In this document: positions 5,965-10,226 of the stretch, piece by piece | Position numbering within the stretch: the first letter of the stretch is position 1 | How the letters are laid out: each line of letters begins with the position of its first letter | NCBI GenBank assembly: GCA_039934875.1 | Contig: JBDTLH010000298.1 | Coordinates: 1-10,226, forward strand | Direction of reading: 5' to 3' | DNA from: JBDTLH01 sp039934875 | Lineage (GTDB): Bacteria > Acidobacteriota > Terriglobia > Terriglobales > Acidobacteriaceae | DNA: 10,226 nucleotides | The notes under the pieces: model-generated | Told to the model about the DNA's origin: nothing | Seen by the model: only the letters and a program-made list of their open reading frames with translations | Database searches by the model: none | Position numbers and translations under genes: made by a program

Positions 5965-6677
5965 GTTTGTCTCTCCAGAAACTCGCGGGTCTCAGCCAAT
6001 CCGCGGGGCGATCCGATTTCGTAGAACCTGTCTTGCACCTCGTAACCTGCGAGCTCCCCTCGTTGGCATAAATCTGTATAAACACGCGCAAGGTCCAGCG
6101 GCTCGCCCTCAGGATAACCATCAAATGCCGCAGCGCTGAAGAGGCCCAGGCCAAAATCTATGTGACGCATGTCATCGGATGGAGCTTGCTTGTCATAGCG
6201 AAGCAGCTCACCGTCCCGGCCAAGGCCCGGGCGAAATAGGACGTTGCTTTGGTCCCATCGATTATCGTTACGCAGCACGGTCATAAGCGCCGTTTTTTTT
6301 GCGGAGCGGAATGCCGCTTCGATAGCGGCAAAATCGCAGCGCAGGTAACTGTCGCCGTACATGACGAAGAACTCCTTCCCCAGTTGCGGGCGGGCGGCGC
6401 GGATAGCGCCCCCAGTTCCCAAGGGCGCGGCGCCATCTGCGCTATAAGAGATGTGCAGCTCCCAGCGGCTGCCATTGCCAATCGCGCATTGAATTTGCTC
6501 TCCCATGGCGCCGAGGCAGACTACTACGCGCTGCATCCCATGGGTCTGCAAGAGTGCGAGTTGGTGAAAGATAAACGGCTCTCCGGCGACCTCCACCAAT
6601 GACTTAGGAACACTCTCGGTGAGGGGCCGTAAGCGCGTCGCCAATCCTCCCGCCAGGATGGCAACCGGAGGCATCAC
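5961..6677 (-). CDS. hddC: D-glycero-alpha-D-manno-heptose 1-phosphate guanylyltransferase (HddC-like)
   Basis: A 238-residue nucleotidyltransferase of the sugar-phosphate NTP_transferase family. The N-terminal signature AILAGGLATRLRPLTESVPK (6-25) binds the nucleotide, with K25 the conserved lysine. LGTGGAIRAA (86-95) and the metal-binding Asp in MYGDSYL (D109) follow. The C-terminal motif FYEIGSPRGLAETREFL (218-234) is the typical end of this short, single-domain subgroup. It would use GTP and heptose 1-phosphate to make GDP-D-glycero-alpha-D-manno-heptose. The guanylyl rather than another nucleotidyl specificity is inferred from the neighbouring hddA, gmhB and gmhA. The frame opens GTG-ATG. 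The GTG at 6677 lies 7 bases from an AAGGTGG ribosome binding site and overlaps the hddA stop as GTGA; the ATG at 6674 is equally possible. This tight overlap indicates translational coupling. Confidence 0.88.
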   Translation of the reverse strand: MMPPVAILAGGLATRLRPLTESVPKSLVEVAGEPFIFHQLALLQTHGMQRVVVCLGAMGEQIQCAIGNGSRWELHISYSADGAAPLGTGGAIRAARPQLGKEFFVMYGDSYLRCDFAAIEAAFRSAKKTALMTVLRNDNRWDQSNVLFRPGLGRDGELLRYDKQAPSDDMRHIDFGLGLFSAAAFDGYPEGEPLDLARVYTDLCQRGELAGYEVQDRFYEIGSPRGLAETREFLERQT

Positions 6678-7651
6678 CCGAGCACCACCTTCGTACCCTC
6701 GAAGTCAAAGCGGAAGCGGACCTCTTCGAGGCCTGCCGCGAGCATAGTCTGGCGCAGCCGCTTGTGGTCCTCGGCATAGAACATGAGAAAGCCACCGCCG
6801 CCGGCGCCCACCAGTTTGCCTCCAACCGCCCCATTGGCGCGGCCCAGGGCGTACCACTCGTCGATTTTGGCATTGCTCATGGCGGGGGAGCGTTTACGTT
6901 TGTGCTCCCAATGCTCATGCATGAGTTCCCCAAACCTTGCCGTGTCGCCTCCTTCCAGCGCCTGCTTACTGCGAATCCCAAGCTCTTTCACGTAATGCAA
7001 GTTTGCCACCATCTCACTATCGGAGCTCCGGGTACGCGCATCCTGGTCCTGCAGAATGCCGCTCGCGCTGCGTGAGAAGCCGGTGAAGAAGAGCATCAGG
7101 TGGTCCTCCAGATCATGCACCGTATCGGCGGAGATGCGCAAAGGCTCGGCGGCAACGCTGCCATCCTGGTTGAAGGTGAAGCAGGTCATGCCTCCGTACG
7201 CAGCCGCGTACTGGTCCTGCTTTCCGATGGGCTCGCCTAGTTGCTGGATTTCTATATCGCACGCGAGTTCCGCCAAATCATTGGGAGGCAGTAGGCGTCT
7301 TTGATGGGCGAAGAGTGCCTTCAGCAGGGCAGTGGTGAAGCTGCCGGAGGAGCCTAGCCCGGTTCCCGCGGGGATGTCCGCCAGCGCGGTGATCTCGATC
7401 TGCGCGGGAGAGCCTACGGCCCGCAACGCCTCGCGAATGATAGGGTGCTGCACCTCATCGATGCTTGCGACGTTTTCCAGTTTGGAATATTTCAAATAGA
7501 TGCCCGGGCTGAAGGGCCGCATGACGCTTACATAAACGTATTTATCGATTGCCGCGGCGACCAGGAAGCCGCCGTGGTCGCGGTAATAGGATGGCAGATC
7601 GGTTCCGCCTCCGCCCAACGTGATGCGCAGGGGACTACGGGCAATAATCAT
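6674..7651 (-). CDS. hddA: D-glycero-alpha-D-manno-heptose 7-phosphate kinase (GHMP family, HddA)
   Basis: A 325-residue GHMP-superfamily kinase. It phosphorylates C1 of D-glycero-D-manno-heptose 7-phosphate with ATP, giving the 1,7-bisphosphate that GmhB uses. The N-terminus MIIARSPLRITLGGGGTDLPSY is the typical substrate-binding start of the HddA group. The ATP loop is IPAGTGLGSSGS (93-104), the catalytic-region motif is GKQDQYAAAYGG (143-154), and the third GHMP motif is LVGAGGGGFLMFY (280-292). ATG 7651 is preferred because family similarity begins exactly there. A GTG at 7681 would add ten residues of no family character and would lie too close to the putative -10 box at 7684-7689. This is the promoter-proximal gene of the five-gene operon. 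No convincing ribosome binding site precedes ATG 7651. Confidence 0.92.
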   Translation of the reverse strand: MIIARSPLRITLGGGGTDLPSYYRDHGGFLVAAAIDKYVYVSVMRPFSPGIYLKYSKLENVASIDEVQHPIIREALRAVGSPAQIEITALADIPAGTGLGSSGSFTTALLKALFAHQRRLLPPNDLAELACDIEIQQLGEPIGKQDQYAAAYGGMTCFTFNQDGSVAAEPLRISADTVHDLEDHLMLFFTGFSRSASGILQDQDARTRSSDSEMVANLHYVKELGIRSKQALEGGDTARFGELMHEHWEHKRKRSPAMSNAKIDEWYALGRANGAVGGKLVGAGGGGFLMFYAEDHKRLRQTMLAAGLEEVRFRFDFEGTKVVLG

Positions 7652-7703
7652 CGCGTATGGGGTCAGGGCAGTCCCCTGCACTCAATATAAACTATGAAGG
7701 CGC
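7652..7703. promoter_or_regulatory. Divergent promoter region hddA operon / glycosyltransferase, with inverted repeat
   Basis: A 52-base gap separates two oppositely oriented genes. Its A+T-rich centre holds overlapping -10-like hexamers: TATAAA (7686-7691) on the plus strand and TATATT (7689-7684) on the minus strand. Neither has a good -35. On the hddA side lies an inverted repeat, CAGGG (7664-7668) and CCCTG (7674-7678), spaced by CAGTC. It would fall in the short hddA leader as an operator or hairpin. The plus-strand -10 leaves only a very short leader before ATG 7704. Confidence 0.4.
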
Positions 7704-8882
7704 ATGTTCTGGATGATTCTGTTGGCAACCGCCGTGATCGGCACCTGCTCTTCCACGGTCTTTCTGTTGCTGGCGCTAAGGGCGGTGCGCAAGTTTCAGG
7801 CGCAAGGATCGGCGGAGCGGGCGAGGCGCAATGCCGCGGTTTTTCCTCCCGTCTCCGTGCTGAAGCCATTGCATGGCCCGGAGCCCAGGCTCAAGGAGAA
7901 TCTGGAGAGCTTTTATCGGCAGGATTACCCGGCCTACGAAATTCTCTTTGCCGTGGATTCAAACGATGATGCGGCCCTGCCGGTGGCGCGCGCCCTGGCG
8001 GCCCGCCATCCGCAGATACCCACGCGGGTGATGGTCACGGGAGAGCCGCCCTGGCCCAATCCGCCCAACTGGTGCTTTCAGCAGATGAGCGAGGCGGCAC
8101 AGCATCCCATTTTGGTCACCAGCGACAGCGATGTTTTTGTGGGCCGCGCATACTTGAAGGAAGTAGTATCGCCGTTGCTCAATCCAGAAGTTGGCATGGT
8201 GACGTGCCTCTACCGCGGCTACAATGCGGGCGGATTCTGGTCGGGCATGGACGCCATCGGCATGAGCGTCGAAATGGCCGCCGGCGTGCTGACCGCGAAC
8301 CTGATGGAAGGGATGAAGTTTGGCTTGGGGCCAACCATTGCGGTGCGCAAAGACAGCCTCGCTGCCATCGGCGGATATACCGCGCTCAAAGATTACTTCG
8401 CCAATGATTTCATGATCGGGAGCTTGATCGATAAGGCGGGATACCGCGTTGTTCTCTCCGGCCATGTGATTGACCATGTAGTGGCGCCGATGTCTTTCAT
8501 GCAAATGTGGCGGCGGCAGGTCCGATGGGCCACATCCACGAGGTTCTCGCGGCCCAAGGGGCACTTCGGCAGCGGCATGATCTATTCAATCCCTTACGGG
8601 GCTTTAGGGCTAGTCGCCGGAGCGCTCAGCGGACATATTTGGCTCGGCGTATTTTTGTTAGCGTGGTCAATCGCGAATCGCCTGACCGAAGCGCTGGTCA
8701 TCGGATGGAGTACGCTGCGCGATCCGGCCTGTTTGCGATCGCCGTGGAAATATCTATTGCGGGACGCGCTGGGCTTCGCCATCTGGGCAGCCAGCTATTT
8801 CACGCGCAACGCAAGTTGGCGCAGCGGGAATTACACGGTGGTTCAGGGCGGCAAGGTGGTGCGCACCGCCATACTGAAGTGA
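7704..8882 (+). CDS. Membrane glycosyltransferase, ceramide glucosyltransferase/HpnI-like (GT2/GT21)
   Basis: A 392-residue processive-type GT-A glycosyltransferase with an N-terminal membrane anchor (about 4-27) and C-terminal hydrophobic segments (about 291-335 and 350-366). The order of motifs is that of the GT21 ceramide glucosyltransferase/HpnI group: VSVLKPLHGPEPRLKENLESF (50-70), the D1 region VDSND (84-88), NWCFQQM, the DxD motif SDSDV (140-144), the D3 region FANDF (232-236) and the (Q/R)xxRW motif RQVRW (271-275). HpnI transfers a sugar to a hopanoid in bacteriohopanetetrol-glycoside synthesis; relatives glycosylate ceramide or other lipids. No other hopanoid gene is in the window, so the acceptor is undetermined. 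ATG 7704 has GAAGG only 3 bases upstream; the ATG at 7713 is the alternative. It is divergent from the GDP-heptose operon, which may hint at a shared envelope role, but GDP-heptose as its donor is not shown by the sequence. Confidence 0.85.
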   Translation: MFWMILLATAVIGTCSSTVFLLLALRAVRKFQAQGSAERARRNAAVFPPVSVLKPLHGPEPRLKENLESFYRQDYPAYEILFAVDSNDDAALPVARALAARHPQIPTRVMVTGEPPWPNPPNWCFQQMSEAAQHPILVTSDSDVFVGRAYLKEVVSPLLNPEVGMVTCLYRGYNAGGFWSGMDAIGMSVEMAAGVLTANLMEGMKFGLGPTIAVRKDSLAAIGGYTALKDYFANDFMIGSLIDKAGYRVVLSGHVIDHVVAPMSFMQMWRRQVRWATSTRFSRPKGHFGSGMIYSIPYGALGLVAGALSGHIWLGVFLLAWSIANRLTEALVIGWSTLRDPACLRSPWKYLLRDALGFAIWAASYFTRNASWRSGNYTVVQGGKVVRTAILK

Positions 8883-8984
8883 TCTCCGGTTCACGCAGAT
8901 CGCAAAAATTGGATAGACTCAAAGGTTCGCTTTACCGCGTCGAGAGCTACTGAGACGCCATTCTTTATAAGTCAGGACAAATAG

Positions 8985-10181
8985 ATGCTTAATGTGCGGG
9001 ACATTGCTATCGTAAACGGCGCGCGGACGCCGATGGGAGAGTATTGCGGAAAGCTAAGAGACTTTACCGCCCAGGAACTCGGAGCAATTGCAGGCATCGA
9101 GGCGATGAAGCGCTCCGGGGTAGAGCCGGGGGAGATCGAGCATGTGGTCTATGGCAATGCGCAGCAGACCTCGGGCGATGCGCTCTATGGCGCGCGGCAT
9201 GTGGTGCTGAAGGCGGGGATTCCACAGGAAGTTCCGGCGCTGACCGTGAATCGCTTGTGCGGATCCGGCATGCAGGCGATTGTCTCGGCGGCGCAGATGG
9301 TCCAGTTGGGCGAGGCGAAGACGGTGTTGGCTGGGGGAATGGAGGCGATGTCGCAGGCGCCGCACGTCATCCGCGGAATGCGCTGGGGACATCCGGGACT
9401 GGGCGGGGGAAAGCTGGAGGATTCGCTATTGGTGGCGCTGCTCGATTCGCAGTGTGGACTTTATATGGCGCAGACGGCGGAGAAGTACGGCGCGCAGCAC
9501 GGCATCACCCGCGAGCAGCAGGACCAGTTCGCGCTCGAATCGCAGCAGAAGGCGGCGAAGGCGGCGGAGAAGCTGGCGGAAGAGATTGTTCCGGTGGAGC
9601 TACGCGATCGCAAGGGTAATCCCAGCGGAGAAAAATTTGCGGCAGACGATCACGGACGCGCGGACACGACGCTGGCGGGGTTGGCGAAGCTGCGGCCCGC
9701 GTTTGGCAAAGAGGGAACAGTGACGGCGGGTAATGCGTCGGGGATTGTGGACGGTGGGTCGGCGGTGGTGCTGATGCCCCTCCAAGAGGCGCAGAAGAAG
9801 AATCTTAAGCCGATGGGAAGGATAGTGAGTTGGGGTATTGCCGGCGTCGATCCATCGATCATGGGACAGGGCCCAGTGCCCGCGACGCGCAAGGCGCTCG
9901 CGAGTGCGGGCATGAAGCTCGACGACATAGACCTCATCGAATTGAACGAGGCATTTGCGGCGCAGGCGTTGGCGGTCCAGAAAGAGTTGGGCATCGATCC
10001 GAAGAAGTTGAATGTGAATGGCGGAGCGATTGCATTGGGGCATCCCCTGGGTTCTACCGGAACGCGATTGGTGCTGACACTGCTTTATGAATTGCAGCGC
10101 AGCAAGAAAAAATATGGATTGGCGACGGCGTGCATCGGCGGAGGTCAGGGGATTGCCATGATCGTGGAGAGTTTGGCGTGA
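8985..10181 (+). CDS. Acetyl-CoA acetyltransferase (thiolase)
   Basis: A complete 398-residue thiolase; cytoplasmic enzymes of this type condense two acetyl-CoA to acetoacetyl-CoA or run the reverse cleavage. All catalytic elements are present: the nucleophile C92 in NRLCGSGMQAI, the NEAFAAQ motif (321-327), H353 in GGAIALGHPLGSTGTR, and C383 in ATACIGGGQG. The N-terminus DIAIVNGARTPMGEYCGKL is typical. Length and motif spacing match biosynthetic (PhaA/AtoB-like) thiolases, but a beta-oxidation role with longer acyl chains cannot be excluded. ATG 8985 is supported by AGGA at 8974-8977 (spacing 7). The gene is preceded by a 102-base gap with no gene, so it is probably transcribed separately from the glycosyltransferase; a TTTATAA stretch at 8964-8970 sits too close to the start to be a clear promoter. 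No partner gene such as a beta-hydroxyacyl-CoA dehydrogenase is visible. Confidence 0.95.
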   Translation: MLNVRDIAIVNGARTPMGEYCGKLRDFTAQELGAIAGIEAMKRSGVEPGEIEHVVYGNAQQTSGDALYGARHVVLKAGIPQEVPALTVNRLCGSGMQAIVSAAQMVQLGEAKTVLAGGMEAMSQAPHVIRGMRWGHPGLGGGKLEDSLLVALLDSQCGLYMAQTAEKYGAQHGITREQQDQFALESQQKAAKAAEKLAEEIVPVELRDRKGNPSGEKFAADDHGRADTTLAGLAKLRPAFGKEGTVTAGNASGIVDGGSAVVLMPLQEAQKKNLKPMGRIVSWGIAGVDPSIMGQGPVPATRKALASAGMKLDDIDLIELNEAFAAQALAVQKELGIDPKKLNVNGGAIALGHPLGSTGTRLVLTLLYELQRSKKKYGLATACIGGGQGIAMIVESLA

Positions 10182-10199
10182 GGACAGAGTTTGCAGTTT

Positions 10200-10226
10200 A
10201 CGATTAAAAGTTCACAGTTCACAGTT
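10200..10226. repeat. Tandem 7-base repeat (AGTTCAC) at window edge
   Basis: The unit AGTTCAC occurs twice and starts a third time before the window ends, preceded by degenerate relatives (GCAGTTTACG at 10192-10201). It lies in the non-coding DNA after the thiolase stop. Such cagtt-rich tandem stretches recur between genes in Acidobacteriota as I recall them. The full extent is not visible. Confidence 0.55.

Noticed and set aside
7652..7681. Upstream GTG start extending hddA by ten residues
   Set aside because: The extension lacks family similarity and would start within 3 bases of the likely -10 box; MIIARSPLRI is the usual N-terminus.
1..10226. CRISPR array, transposase, prophage genes or a riboswitch
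   Set aside because: No regularly spaced repeats, transposase motifs, phage structural genes or long structured leaders could be recognised on either strand.

Overview
The window looks like chromosomal DNA of a GC-rich Gram-negative-type bacterium. Gene content (TPR-type ECF sigma factor, GT21/HpnI-like glycosyltransferase, GDP-heptose genes), the GC level and the short tandem repeat at the right edge fit Acidobacteriota. That assignment is inference from pattern, not a search result.

Layout. Bases 1-573 (+) are the C-terminal part of an ECF42-like sigma factor cut by the window edge. Bases 708-2986 (+) hold a CNNM/CorC-type membrane protein with CBS domains, followed with a 1-base overlap by a DppB-like ABC permease. 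The usual second permease (DppC) does not follow. Instead, 3002-3840 is a visibly A+T-richer segment with a minus-strand AbiV-family (HEPN, abortive infection) gene. It is broken by one apparent -1 frameshift and ends next to the CCA end of a tRNA-Pro(GGG) gene. This looks like an acquired defence cargo at a tRNA gene.

Bases 4032-7651 (-) form a tight five-gene operon read hddA-hddC-gmhA-gmhB-transaldolase, with 4-base stop/start overlaps at three junctions. It encodes every step from sedoheptulose 7-phosphate to GDP-D-glycero-alpha-D-manno-heptose: GmhA isomerase, HddA kinase, GmhB phosphatase and HddC guanylyltransferase. A transaldolase that can adjust the sedoheptulose 7-phosphate pool is the last gene. 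A hairpin plus T-tract terminator follows it. The likely product is the sugar donor for a surface glycan.

A compact divergent promoter region (about 7652-7703) separates this operon from a plus-strand membrane glycosyltransferase of the ceramide glucosyltransferase/HpnI type (7704-8882). After a 102-base gap comes a complete acetyl-CoA acetyltransferase (thiolase, 8985-10181). The last bases carry a tandem 7-base repeat running off the window.

The most notable points are the frameshifted AbiV-like gene beside the tRNA, the complete GDP-heptose operon carrying its own transaldolase, and a GmhB whose zinc-loop histidine is replaced by aspartate. I did not find a convincing wholly new system.
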